A stretch of DNA of 64,000 bases from Cornus controversa. Its lineage: Eukaryota > Streptophyta > Magnoliopsida > Cornales > Cornaceae. The first letter of the stretch is position 1; each line of letters opens with the position of its first letter. Positions 1-11,480 of this stretch are shown here, piece after piece. The DNA lies in NCBI GenBank assembly GCA_026545225.1, contig CM048852.1:13798146-13862145 (forward strand), in the 5' to 3' direction. The notes beneath the pieces are model-generated. The model made no database searches and was not told the origin of the DNA. It saw only the letters and a list, made by a program, of their open reading frames with translations. The translations under genes were made by a program, and so were the position numbers.

Positions 1-82
1 GGATCCAAATGAAAGACAACCTCCCGGACTACCTCCTTTTAATCATGAACAACCACCTCCATCTCCACCTCCTCAAGGAGAG

Positions 83-2713
83 TTGCTTATGGACTTTTAC
101 CTTCCGACTACATTTGAAGTACCTTCATGTATTCAATTTTCGGATGTAGCGGCAAATCAATTAGAAATAAAGTCCTCCACCATCAATCTTCTTAATAGCT
201 TCCATGGTCTCCCTAATGAGGATCCATACCAGCACTTAGATTACTTCCTTTCCGTGTGCTCCACCATTCGTGTACCACACTTCATGGAGGATGATCTAAA
301 GCTGCGTATGTTTCCATTCTCCCTAAAAGATAAGGCTAGAAGTTGGTTCAATTCCCTAGAACCTAACTCAATCCATTCTTGGGCGGAGATACAAATAGAG
401 TTCTTGAAAAAATACTTCCCAATGGGTAAGACAAGTGATATTCGGCGAGCAATCACCCAAATTGACCAAGAACAATTCCATGAGACGTGGGAGAGGTTAA
501 AAGATCTTTTAAAATCTTGTCCGCATCATGCTATCCCAAAATGGCAGCTAGTGCAAAGTTTTTACGATGGGGTGAGTGAGCAACATAGACAAATGATAGA
601 CTCCGCGTGTGGGGGAGGATACCTTTTGAAAAGCCCCGATGAGGCATGGAAACTCTTTCAAACCCTGAGCAACAATTCAGCTCAACGTTCCTCCACTAGG
701 AAAGGGAAGGCCACCCAACCTTGTAGAGGAGTGCATGAGATTTCACGGGTAGATGAGGTTGCCATGCAAGTAGAAGCCCTATCCCGAAAAATGGATTTAA
801 TCATGAAAAATGGGCTGCCTACTCCAAGCCAATCTGTCCAAAATCAGGACGGGTGTTCATTTTGCTATAGCACTTCGCATTTTGTGCGAGATTGTCCTAT
901 TGCCGGGCAATCTCCCGATTATGCTCAAGAGCAAGCGAATGCCTTGTACTCTAAACCGTTGAATGATCCATATTCAAACACATACAATCCTGGTTACAAA
1001 AAACATCTGGCTTTTTCATGGAAACCTCAAGAATCAAGTCCCTCGTTCCAAGGGCAAAATTCCTTCAATTCTTAAGCTCAACAGCCTCATTATAGGCAAA
1101 ATCCTCAACCGTACAATCAAAGATCTAATTACCAACAACCACCACCTCCTCCAAGAAGCCAAAGCTTTGAAGAAAGAGTGATAAGCAATCTTGAGGCCAA
1201 TACCTACTTATTGCAAACTCACTCTCAATCAATCTCTAAGCTTGAGGCCAATGCTCAATCTATGGCTAGGTTAGAAGCTCAAATCGGGCAACTAGCTAAT
1301 GCCTTAAATAGAAGGGAGGATGGTAAGTTACCGAGTCAACCGGTGGCTAATCCTAAAAGTGTGCATGTGATTGAGGATCCATCATCTTCATCTTGTAATG
1401 CTCCTCCGGAGCAAGTTCAATCAATCACCACCTTAAGGAGTGGTAGAATCATCAATTCCAAGGTAGGGGAAACAAAAGAAAGGGAATTCAATGAGCAATC
1501 CACAAATCCAAAAGAATCCCATTTAAATCCAAATGTTTTTCCTTTAAATCCAAATGTGACCGAAATCCCACCAAATCCAAAAGGAAAGGCACGTGAAGTT
1601 GTGTCGTCATCAAGTCCAAATCTTGACACTTCTTTTGAACCTCCAGTTCCTTTTCCTTAAAGATTGAAGGAACCTTCTCATTTCAGGAAGCAAGGAGAGA
1701 AAATCCAAGATATGATGGAGATCTTCAAGCAAGTAAAGATCAATCTCCCTCTCCTTGATGCTATTCGACAAATTCCCTCCTATGCAAAATTTTTGAAGGA
1801 CTTATGCACTCAAAAGCATAAATCTAGGAATAATGCTCCTAAGAAAGTCATATTAACTGAGCACATAAGCTCCATTTTCCAACACCAAGCCCCTCCTAAA
1901 TTCAAAGATTCGGGTGCTCCGACCATTTCGTGCACCATCAGAAATCAATCTTTTGAAAAGACACTTCTTGATTTAGGGGCTAGTGTCAATTTATTTCCAT
2001 TCTCAGTTTACCAACAACTAGGTTTGGGGGAACTTAAGCCTACCACCGTTGTGTTGCAACTTGCCGACCGCTCGGTGAAGCAACCATGTAGCATAATTGA
2101 GGATGTAATCATTCAAGTGGACAAATTCTACTTTCCGGTGGACTTCATAGTCCTTGACACGGAACCGGTCCAAAATCCAAATCGACATATTCCTATCATT
2201 CTAGGTCATCCATTTTTGGCCACGGCAAACGCGTACGTTAATTGCCGTACCAAAGTGATGGACATCTCTTTCGGGAATATGAAAATCCGCTTGAACATCT
2301 TCAATGCTTCCCACCACACATCCGAAGATGAAAGTGAGTGCTTCTGTGTCGATGTAGTGGAAGACCTTGTTCAAGAAGCACTTCCTTCCATTCTTTCGAC
2401 GGATCCTTTAAAGGCATGCCTAAATCACTTCAACTATGATGATTTTGACATTGAGCAATCCATATGTGAAGTCAACTCAATGCTCGATGTCATCACTCTC
2501 ATGGATGTGACTAAATAGAGAGTTCCAAGAGAACCCTTTCCTCTGTTGGTTAATTCCGTCGCTCCCCACGGAGCGGTGGAATTAAAGGACTTGAAAGATG
2601 GCTCGTTGTTCAAAGTAAACGGGCAGCGCTTAAAAGTATGCGTGGATGACCAAGTTACCACAGAATACGTGGATGTCGTCACTTTGACAGATCCCTTATA
2701 TTTTGACTCGTGA
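83..2713 (+). pseudogene. Athila-like gag and protease region with integrase-tail remnant (fossil)
   Basis: The left part reads as the retrotransposon gag core of Athila-type elements (SFHGLPNEDPYQHLDYF, then ARSWFNSLEP and IQIEFLKKYFP), followed by a CCHC-type knuckle (CSFCYSTSHFVRDC) near position 855. A linker rich in Gln, Asn and Pro leads to an aspartic protease region around 1,960-2,240 (LLDLGASVNLFPFSVY, then PIILGHPFLATANA). The last 200 bases resemble the extreme C-terminus of an Athila integrase. In a living element these parts would form the virus-like particle and process the polyprotein. Here the region is a fossil with a few breaks. The true gag start may lie upstream of the window. 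Confidence 0.8.
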
Positions 2714-2883
2714 GCCGATTCGGACGTCATGCCATAGACGTGTAAGGTGGCGAAGCCATGGTAGCTATCATGCTTCTATGATGTCCCTTTAATCCAAGTT
2801 AAAGTTTGTATCTAAGCAATTTAGTATCTAAACCCCAAAAATCCAAGTCCATGAAGCACAGCTTAAGCTGACTATTTTTGAGC

Positions 2884-3258
2884 ATCTCGATTGATCGAAA
2901 CCAGGATCTCGATCAATCGAGATTTTGATTGATCGAGATATCAGTCTCGATTGATCGAAAAATTGCAGAGAGTTTGCCAAATCCAAAGTCCCGAGAGGTA
3001 GTATTCTTCGATAGCACTTCGATAGGTCTTCGATCGATCGAAATTTCGATTGATCGAAATGGGATGTCGATTGATCGAAGTAAATTATCGCTTAATCAAA
3101 TTAAATTTTGATTGATCGAATTAAAGTCTCGATTCAGTGAAGAAAATCTCAATTAATCGAAGGAGAGATCTCGATCGATCGAAGCTGATCTCGATTGATC
3201 GAAGTTGGATTCTGATTAATCCAAATCTCGATCAATCAAGATGTATATCTTGATCAAT
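2884..3258. repeat. Array of TCGATTGATCGA dyad motifs, internal copy
   Basis: About fourteen variants of a 12-base motif, TCGATTGATCGA, and its reverse complement TCGATCAATCGA are packed into some 375 bases directly after the protease/integrase-tail region. Because the motif and its complement alternate, the transcript could fold into many short hairpins. The same motif recurs in the LTR of the same element at 7,163-7,256. No function is known to me. Confidence 0.8.
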
Positions 3259-4117
3259 AGAGATGCACACGATGCCTACACGTGAGCCAAAATCTTATTT
3301 AAACTGTTGGGCTTCCCTCTCATTTCCACATTCCTTCCTCAAACCGTCCAACTTCCTTCTCGTCTCTGAGCGATCCAGAGCTCACCAAGCACCATTTCGC
3401 ACGTGATCTTCCATCGCCTAGCATCCACCGCTATTCGACATCGTCCGAGATCGCCGCTAGCACTCTCACGCTCTTCTCTTCACGGCTGCAAGCGGCTCTT
3501 CATCTTTTGGTACCGATCATCATCTTCACCTTGAGGTAAGTGATACATGGTTACATTTTCCGTACTTTCCTGCTATTTTTGATAGTTTTACGGCATAATA
3601 AACTTAGATAGATGATGTTGGGTTGGATTGGTGCACTTGCGATATTCATCACGGGATTTTTCGAGTTTCAGGGGGGGGGGTAGGAATGCATGTATGGGTA
3701 AGATATCGCATTCTCTCTATTTCGAACGATTAAGGTACGGTTTGCAACCACGACCCATCGTTTCGGTTGCATCCGCCTACACTGCCTCTTTGAGAGCGAC
3801 TTTTTGAATTCATGTCAGCACCATGGACTAGGGCCTCACTTTCATTTTTATTCCTTTATTTTTATTCTTAGTTCTTAGTTTATTATTCCTTTTATTTTCT
3901 TTTTATTTACGTAATTTTTGGAATAAAGTGCAAACCGCTCCGAGATCATGGCGAGGGTGAAGAATGCACCCGGTGCAGTTAGAGACGTGCCCGGGTGAGT
4001 CTTCTGGTCTCGAAAGTTTCACTCGGAGTAGATTTTCACCTATGTTAGTTCGAGAGTCGTCTCGACACTGCGTGGACTGTCGCCGAGCTCAGGAGGCGTC
4101 GCCTCGACCGATTAAGT

Positions 4118-5170
4118 GTGCCTCCCACTGATGTGGCACACGAGCGCTTAGTGCAGGTCTTCTACGAGCGCATGACCTACTCCTGCACAGCGCCGGACAC
4201 ATTAGAGACGGTTGTGGGCACCACGACGATCATGATTACGCCGAGCCAGATTGCGCAGATGCTCGGCATTCCTCACCAGCAGCCGCCAGACATGGTTGAC
4301 CAGGACGGTCGACCATTTTTCAGGGCCGCACTTCCAGCAGACACGATGCTGTTCTCCATCGTGATGGACATGTGTGGCGGGGCATTTACAATGCCCAGTC
4401 ACAACTGCACGTCCAAATCGATGTGCCCGCACAGACTGTGGTTCCTGGACACCTTTCTCATCAAAAACGCGTGTCCCCTACAGCACGTGGCGGAGCGCAG
4501 GGGCGACCTCCTCCGTTGCCTCTATGCTTTCCACACGGGCACGTGGTTTTCTGTCCCGTCGCTGGTGTGGGGGCAGATGTTCAAAGTCTGGGACGGCCTC
4601 GTCAACAAGCGGATGAGTCGATCAGCGAGCTGGCGGCATCCCTTTCCTTTCCTGGTCGCAGCTTTTCTCAGTAGTGCCAGTATATCGGTCAGTGATACTG
4701 ACATCCAGTTGGCACCGCCCACCCGCTTCACATCTTCTCAGTGGGAGCGGGTGAGGCAACACTTAGAGCGACAGGACCACCAGGGCAATCCTCCAGACGA
4801 TGTAGCTATGGATGCCCCGGTGGAGATGGAGGAGGGAGAGCCTGCAGGGGATGGGTCTGAGGACGAGGAGATGGAGGATGAGGAGATGGATATTGCTGTA
4901 GAGCGGCACGACATCCTGGCGACAGGCTATTCCTGCCTGGCAGTTGATGTTGAATGGCTCCAGCAGGGTTTTGATGAGCACGTCCAGGTGACACAGAGTC
5001 AGCTGGAGGGCATTCGTTCGGACATTTCTTCTCTGGCACAGGGTCAGAGGGCGATTCTAGACGAGTTCCGAGCCTTCCGCCAGGACCTGCAGTTCCTGTG
5101 TGCAGGACGAGCTTCCACCTCCACTTCTGCTCCCACCGAGCCACCACCACCACCACCCGCCCTCGAGTAG
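4118..5170 (+). CDS. Athila-type downstream ORF (plant transposon protein-like)
   Basis: This open frame of 350 codons lies in the position of the extra 3' ORF that Athila elements carry. The first 200 residues resemble the 'putative plant transposon protein' type domain found in such ORFs (ERLVQVFYERMTYSC, then ITPSQIAQMLGIP). Next come a strongly acidic stretch (residues about 240-262), a probable coiled-coil segment rich in Gln and Leu, and a proline-rich end (PPPPPPALE). No signal peptide or clear membrane span is visible, so it should not be called an envelope. An ATG at 3,948 followed by a GTGAGT donor-like site at 3,994 may mark a leader exon, which is inference. The frame looks whole. 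Its role is unknown. Confidence 0.6.
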   Translation: MPPTDVAHERLVQVFYERMTYSCTAPDTLETVVGTTTIMITPSQIAQMLGIPHQQPPDMVDQDGRPFFRAALPADTMLFSIVMDMCGGAFTMPSHNCTSKSMCPHRLWFLDTFLIKNACPLQHVAERRGDLLRCLYAFHTGTWFSVPSLVWGQMFKVWDGLVNKRMSRSASWRHPFPFLVAAFLSSASISVSDTDIQLAPPTRFTSSQWERVRQHLERQDHQGNPPDDVAMDAPVEMEEGEPAGDGSEDEEMEDEEMDIAVERHDILATGYSCLAVDVEWLQQGFDEHVQVTQSQLEGIRSDISSLAQGQRAILDEFRAFRQDLQFLCAGRASTSTSAPTEPPPPPPALE

Positions 5171-6961
5171 CTGCTTTTATTTGTCATTTATGCTTTACTT
5201 TCTGTATTTTTCTTTCTTTATGTTTGATAGGCCATATTTTCTTTTAATTTTTAGTTTTTTTTATGAGTATTCCAGATGCATGTACACTTTGTACTGAACT
5301 CATTTTATATATTTATGGAATACAGTTATCTTTTCTTTTATATCATGTCTTATCTTTACTGTCTTTATTTTTGCTTTCTGTCAATATATCTGTTATCTAT
5401 ACTTTGACTATGTATGTAGTACCACTTGTCTAATTGTTATATGCGATTCAATTGATGATTTCCGGTTATTACCGTCTGGTTTCAATTCCCAATACTGTGG
5501 AGATTGCTTCAATACAGTATGGCATTAATAACGAAAGGCTGCCCTTTTGCATGCTATACGTTAGCGTGCCTGGATAGTCAATATCTTATCGCATAGACCT
5601 CTTAGGCAATTGGGAAACACCAGTTCAGAGCCTTAGATATGCAGTGACCTTGGCATTGTCCGTTTGTGCATAATTATTTCATTATGTTCTTTTCATATAC
5701 TTTTTGTTCCTTTTAATGCTCGTGGTATCCAATGGGTGTTCCGTGCAGGTTTTTCTCATTTGCAGGATGACCGCCACGTGGATTACCATTTTTGTCGCAT
5801 TCGGCACTTCTGGTAATATCTTCCCTTACTTTTCTTGTCCAAACATTGAGGACAATGTTGCATATAAGTTTGGGGGTGCGGTATGCTTTACCACTTGCAT
5901 ATGCATACAATGTTCAGTCCTAGTATAGAGTGTCATTGTAGAGCAGTTTTTGATATTTTTGCATACTTACCATGATGTCGTGCTTTTTAAAGGCAAATCA
6001 TTCGAATAAATGTCCGAGGTAAATGCAGCAGGTAGTTAAGAACTTTAACATTGTAAATACCCGCACATGTGCAAGCTATATAGTAGGCTAGAACGGTCTA
6101 CATTTTTGTCTAAATTTGAATGCGTATGGTTCTTGCCCTAAATTTGTCCTTAACCGCACAAATTCGCACACATGCATTTTAAACTGTGGGGTATAAGTCT
6201 AAGGGAGAATTTTGTAAATTTCTGATTTTATCTGAACAACTTAAAGAATAAGTTCTTCCGGTTGTTGTAAAAAAAAAAAAAAAAAGAGAGAGAAAAAGAG
6301 GAAAATTTGCAATAAGCCTTCTCACTCAATAAACCGGATTTCTATGCCTCAAAGCAGGGGGTATTCGCGTATAAGTGTGCAAGGTTGAGCAATAATAAGC
6401 GGGTGGCATGCTTAAGCTCATCGCCTTGTAAGCTCGGTTATTAAGTCTGAGGGGTGCTTCTTCACCTAATGCCCTAAAGCCAATTGGTTTGGGAGTCATT
6501 GGCCCAATGCCGCTACATGGGCTTACAAGAAAGCAAAAAGAGCTAAGCATTGCACGGTCATCCGCGCATGAGCAATCATGAATGTTTTGTGATAATGAAC
6601 AACGGTGTTGAGCATTTTCAATGAGTTTTTCTCTTAAAAGCAGATTTGTTCGTTTTCTTCTCCAAAGATGACAAAAGCCGCGCGTTAGGATGCATGTTCA
6701 CTTTTTAAAGAGGATTTTGGGGTCGGAATTGATATGTTTGTTCGGACTGGCCATTATGTGGGGACCATCGTTTATTTATAGCTTGTGAATGTCCATTTTT
6801 GCTAATGACCACATAGTTCTGTAATACTTGTTACAATTGCCAAATGTGAAATGAACGGATGATCGCCCTTTATCTAGTGATGACTGAGCATGATTAAACT
6901 TTTGTATAAGATAGTTAATTTCATTTTTGTAATAGTGCATTGCTAAGGGACTAGCAATATG
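5171..6961 (+). other. Untranslated 3' region of the Athila-like element
   Basis: No gene is recognised here. The stretch is T-rich and carries a poly-A run near 6,270. It holds a second copy of the polypurine motif at 5,866-5,878. Such long non-coding tracts between the last ORF and the LTR are usual in the Athila group. Confidence 0.6.
5866..5878 (+). promoter_or_regulatory. Internal polypurine-tract-like copy
   Basis: The 13 bases AAGTTTGGGGGTG are identical to the tract that abuts the LTR at 6,963-6,975, about 1.1 kb further on. A second tract could act as an extra plus-strand primer site during reverse transcription, as known for some retroelements. That role is inference only. Confidence 0.4.
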
Positions 6962-6975
6962 TAAGTTTGGGGGTG
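6962..6975 (+). promoter_or_regulatory. Polypurine tract before the Athila 3' LTR
   Basis: The purine-rich run TAAGTTTGGGGGTG sits immediately before the TGATAAGTG start of the LTR. This is the expected plus-strand primer position. The 26 or so bases before it (TGCTAAGGGACTAGCAATAT) recur before a second LTR start at 23,381-23,404, tying the two fossils to one lineage. Confidence 0.75.
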
Positions 6976-8326
6976 TGATAAGTGTTCAATTCTATGCATT
7001 TGAACCCTCTTTATTGCATATGGTAGTTCCATTTTTACGTTTACCGAGATATGTTTACGGTATTTTTGTGTTTTTGATGTATTGCAGGTATTGGAGTAAA
7101 TGGAGCAAAGTTTGAAGCTATTAGCAGTTCAAGAGAAAAATCAGAAATTGCAGCCAAAGGCATCTCGATCAATCGAGATCTCGATTGATCGAGATCTTAT
7201 TTCGATTGATCGAAATCTCGATCAATCGAGATCCAATCTCGATTGATCAAGATTCTGCAGAATCCACTTGGCCACTTGCTCACCTGCTTTCCCACTTGCA
7301 ACAAAATCCCCCTTTTTCCACGACTTAGGGGGATTGTCTGACTTGAACAAGACCCTTGGGGACCTTCTTGATATAATAGATGTATATATTGATATATATA
7401 TATATATGGTGGGCCCCAAGGTTGAAAAAGGAGCCTTAAAGCACAAAATAGTCACATATCTCACATATCTCTCAACACACATCAGATTATCCAAGGAGAG
7501 AGACCTTCGGGAGAGGAAGAAGAGGAGCTGAACCAGACCAAGAAGCTTCACTTTCTTCATCAATGGAAGGGTGCAAGGCTACCATGACTTGTTCATCTTT
7601 GTAGCACTTGGGATTTGTAATTACATGTTGATTATTTAGCCTAGTGATCATGTACACTAATACATTTCTTTTATATATTCATTTGATATGGAGTTTATTC
7701 TTGTCTTAGAGTAGATTTTGTCCTTTGAATGCACAACATTTGCATATTCCACAAGAAGTGCAAATGATGGCTAGATAATGGTGTTTAAATGAATGTGTGA
7801 TGTTTGCTTGTATAGACCATGCCAAGACAAGGTAGTTTGGATGCATGTAGGGTTCACTTAGAGAGTAGGGTAATTAGGTAGTTAGTTAGGTTGAAGAGCT
7901 ATGCTTATTGAAGATGGATTATGATAGGTTAGCACACACATTGATCTTTTGATATGTCATTGAGGTCACAAGCCTAATGACATTGTTAGGCATTTAATTA
8001 ATGAATCCCATGCTTGCTACACTTATGAACATGTGAATGGCTAGTGGTGGAAACCAACCCTAGTTCTCTCTCCCATCCTTTACTCTTTAATTTTATTGTC
8101 ATTACATTCACGCAATAGTTTATAAACAAAAACTCAAAACCCTATTTTTAGAATTAAAGTGGAATTAATCTTTCTTTAAGACAATTACGACTAGTCCTCG
8201 TGGGATCGATACCCTCTATATAGAACCTTATCTACAAAGATTCGTGCTCTTGCGAGTGGTTAAATTATATTTTGATAAAAAGGGCAAAAATTAAGGTTAC
8301 AATATAATCCGAGTTTAGCCACATCA
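6976..8326 (+). repeat. 3' LTR of the Athila-like element
   Basis: The LTR starts TGATAAGTG right after the polypurine tract and most likely ends ..CCACATCA at 8,326, a length of about 1.35 kb with TG/CA ends. It contains a second dyad array (7,163-7,256) and an alternating TA run (7,386-7,407) that could hold the TATA box. A GGGATCGATACCC segment lies near the end. The right edge is a judgement from the TG/CA rule, since the other LTR is outside the window. Confidence 0.65.
7163..7256. repeat. Dyad motif array inside the LTR
   Basis: Five or six alternating copies of TCGATCAATCGA and TCGATTGATCGA lie in the first 300 bases of the LTR. They are the same motif as in the internal array at 2,884-3,258. 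In the LTR they would fall in U3 or R and could be bound as DNA or fold as RNA. Neither is shown. Confidence 0.75.
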
Positions 8327-8336
8327 TATACCACCA

Positions 8337-8400
8337 AGCCATTAGCTCAAGTGGTATTTCTTCCTGTATGGGAAGTTAATGGTTCAAGTCCTCATTGGGA
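8337..8400 (+). mobile_element. tRNA-derived SINE head, fragment
   Basis: A box A-like TAGCTCAAGTGG (about 8,345) and a box B-like GGTTCAAGTCC (about 8,381) lie some 36 bases apart, the spacing of a Pol III promoter in tRNA-derived plant SINEs. The fragment starts only a few bases after the LTR end. No clear tail or target duplication was seen, so the boundaries are approximate. Confidence 0.45.
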
Positions 8401-9101
8401 CAATAGTGGGCATGTGAGTTGTCTACGTGAATGTATTTTTAGGAACCAAATATTTTCTGTATTTATGTAGTGTTTAAATGATGTAGGATCTTTAATCTAA
8501 AGAACAAACTAATTTTTGAAAGAGTCTAGAAGAAACCATTTTTATGCTTGGTTTGGTAAGAGAGATGGAATAATGGATGGAAGGGAGGGATTGATGAGGC
8601 ATCCCTAGGGAAGGGATGGTGTCCGTCCCTCCTTTTGTTTGGTTGGATGGACGGGAAGGAAAGGAATTCTATTATTATTTTAATAATATATCCCTAAAAA
8701 TATAAATTATCATATTTGAATTTTGATACTAAAGTCTTTTCAATTTCATCTAACAAATATCCAAATTTCTCTCCTACTCCACCCACTTTTGGATGAAAGT
8801 AAAATGGTGGGTCCAGAAGAACGGCTCACCCCTTCTCTCATCCTCCTCCTTTTCCTCTCCCTTCTACCAAACAATGGAAACTTGTTTCATCCCTCATCTC
8901 TTCCCTCCTACAAAGTGACAAATTAATGAAAGAAGAAAGAGAATGGATTTAGTACAAATGATATCAAGCTACTCTTAGAGCACTCTATAATTCTTAGAGT
9001 AAATGTTGGAGAACTCAGAATTATTCAAACAATTGGACTTGAAGGTTTAACGGTACTGGAACAATTAACAGTCTTAATACTTTTTTTAGAAGTAAATGTC
9101 T
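8401..9101. other. Intergenic stretch without recognised gene
   Basis: No coding or RNA gene is recognised. The segment 8,545-8,930 has purine-rich then pyrimidine-rich halves (GGAAGGGAGGG early, CTCTCCCTTCTACC late) with GTTTGG-type words. It may be a small non-autonomous DNA element, but no terminal inverted repeats could be confirmed. Confidence 0.4.
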
Positions 9102-9350
9102 TTAGAAGGCAAGAAGTAAATGATTTTTTCCCACGGAATATTTCGTAGTAAAAAGTCAAAATTTCGTAGCAAAAACTCTTTTGCTACGAAATATTTTCGT
9201 AGCGCCAACCGTTGCAATATTTGGCGTCTCTAATTGTAAATTTCGACGAAATAATGTTTCGTGGCAAATTATAGGATAATAGCGACGAAAATATTTCGTC
9301 GCAATACCTATTATTTACTATGGCAAAATTTCGTAGGTAATATAACTATT

Positions 9351-9642
9351 TGCTACGATAATATTTCGTCGCTAATTCTTATTATTTCCCACGAAATAAT
9401 ATTCCGTTGGAAATAAATGTATTTGCTACGATAATATTTCGTCGCTATTTCTTATTATTTCCCACAAAATATTATTCTGTTGGAAATAAATATATTTGCT
9501 ACGATAATATTGTATCGCTAATTCTTATTATTTCCCACGAAATAATATTCCGTTGGAAATAAATGTATTTGCTACGATAATATTTCGTCGCTAATTCTTA
9601 TTACCCACAAAATAATATTCCATTGAAAATAAATGTATTTCC
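9351..9642. repeat. 73-bp tandem repeat in CACTA subterminal region
   Basis: Four units starting TGCTACGATAATATT at 9,351, 9,424, 9,497 and 9,570 follow one another with an exact 73-base period. Each unit holds one forward and one reversed copy of the subterminal motif. Confidence 0.85.
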
Positions 9643-9720
9643 TACGAAATTTATTTCGTCGCAAATTAGTAATTACTACGAATTAAAGCGTCGAAAATTA
9701 GTAATTACTACGATAAAAAA

Positions 9721-11480
9721 CAGTAGCAAATTATAATAATTTTTAAAAAAAATATATAAAACAGTGATTATACAAATTTATATAATCACTGTTATAGAAA
9801 GTTGTAATATTAAATTAACTAAGTTCATAGTATTTGCTGGTTGCCAAATTTATATTTTAGTATGATAAACCAAACTACTTCCAATTAACAGTACTCCCTG
9901 ATTCTCTCCATTGACTCATTTCTTGATAAAAATCTTTTGGAGCTATTATTGATATTGGACACGATGAGCACTTTATGTAGACAAATTACAAGCACGCCAA
10001 GAGCACGATTTTGAAGGGTTATCAAGAACCCATGGACGCCATTAATTGAGGGTTCCTTTTTCCTTTAATAGAAAGAGACTGCCATTATTGTTTGGTTATG
10101 TGGTCACAATCACATATATTGCTCATCACCAGTACCACAAACATTTTAGTGAAGAGAGAATATCTTTGTTGCTGCCGAGATGATTGGCACATTTCATCAC
10201 CCAATTCCCTCTCTCACAACCCACTATGACAGCTTAGACAACTTCAAATTATATATAATCTCAACCATATATTGTCAACACTTGTATAATAAATTAATTA
10301 ATTGCTTCAACAACTATTTTCAAATTTTAAAAAATTTTGCTTAACCCGGCAACCATGGAACAATTTGACAACTACCAACTTGAAATTCCACTCACCCTTT
10401 TAAACCTAGATTCAGCCTATATATATATATACACACACACACCCAGACTTTGCCTAAATATACTTGATGGAATGCATTGTCAACTTTTGACTAACAAAGC
10501 AAGGCATGTGCACTGTGTAACCAACTGCGAGTTTTCCTTGTTTTGGTCTTTTTTTTCTTGGTGAGCAAACATCATTAATTCATATACCTCCTAAATTAAT
10601 ACACTATACAAGTATACATTCATTGAACAGTTCCAGTTTCTATCAAATGTTCACTATAATGGAAATCATTTTCAAGTCTTGCAATAATATAGCACAGGGA
10701 CCAAGACCTACCCTCAATTATTTGAAAATTGGATATATATATATATAACCACTAATTTGTATTCAAAATTCTGAAATTTGTTTCCCAGTAACTAAAAACA
10801 CAACGAAACAACAACGTATAACAAATCATAAATATTTTTTTCTTCACATTAACCAACCATAAATTGTTGTCTCCATACATAATCCTCAATAACAGTTTTA
10901 ACTAGGGTTCAGATATAGATATTTCACACACATCCACAGATCTATCATATAGATATTACACACACAAAACACACACATGCACAGATCTATCATACACATA
11001 TTACACACGCGCATATGCAGAATGCACATATCTGTCTAAAACTAAATTTCTATCAAAATAAATTTCATACAAAATTATAAAAAGTAGAAATACCTGGAAA
11101 ATCACCGATCTCGTCAAAGCCACTGCTCCGATCAAGCCAAAGCCATCGTCACCGTCCTCCCATGCCACGAGAGAGAGAGAGAGAGAGAGAGCAAACACAA
11201 AATACAGATCGGCAGACGTGAGTTGGGACTTAGGATGCAGAGAGAGGAGTGCGGGCCGTGTGGCTAGGGTTGAGAGAGAGAGCAAACACAAAATACAGAT
11301 CGGCAGACGTGAGTTGGGACTTAGGATGCAGAGAGAGGAGTGCGGGTCGTGTGGCTAGGGTTGAGAGTAATTGATCGGTTAAAGAATATATATAGATGGG
11401 CTTTCAGAACATGGGCTTAGGTTTAAGCTATGTTAATTCTCTTGGGCTGGGTCCATTTATATTTAAAAAGTTTGGTAGTG
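9721..11480. other. CACTA interior without recognised gene
   Basis: The interior shows no recognisable protein. It holds a 13-base perfect inverted repeat around 9,760-9,793, short TA and CA runs near 10,420-10,440 and 10,733-10,746, a GA run at 11,169-11,190 and the 91-base duplication at 11,191-11,367. It could be captured host sequence, but nothing identifies a donor. Confidence 0.5.
11191..11367. repeat. 91-bp tandem duplication
   Basis: Two copies beginning GCAAACACAAAATACAGATC at 11,191 and 11,282 run head to tail and differ at one or two bases (CGGGCCGTG versus CGGGTCGTG). The near identity points to a recent duplication seeded at the GA run. Confidence 0.9.

Larger units (their letters stand above)
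1..8326 (+). mobile_element. Athila-like Ty3/gypsy LTR retrotransposon, 3' part (fossil)
   Basis: This is an old LTR element of the Athila/Tat branch, entering from the left edge of the window so that its 5' LTR is not seen. In order it shows a gag region, a protease, a short stretch resembling the tail of an Athila integrase (PHGAVEL and FKVNGQRLK motifs), a dyad repeat array, a further long ORF, a long untranslated stretch, a polypurine tract and one LTR ending near 8,326. The order and the protein motifs are read from the sequence. Assignment to Athila rests on the gag type, the AAGTTTGGGGGTG tract next to the LTR and the position of the extra ORF. The set of parts is that of a non-autonomous derivative. 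It is broken in a few places. Its age cannot be estimated because only one LTR is present. Confidence 0.8.

Noticed and set aside
4202-5156. Other open frames overlapping the Athila downstream ORF
   Set aside because: Shadows of the 350-codon plus-strand frame, shorter and without family resemblance.
4118-5170. Envelope glycoprotein
   Set aside because: No signal peptide or clear membrane span. It resembles the plant-transposon-type ORF in Athila elements instead.
8545-8930. A MITE with purine/pyrimidine halves
   Set aside because: No terminal inverted repeats or target duplication could be confirmed by eye.
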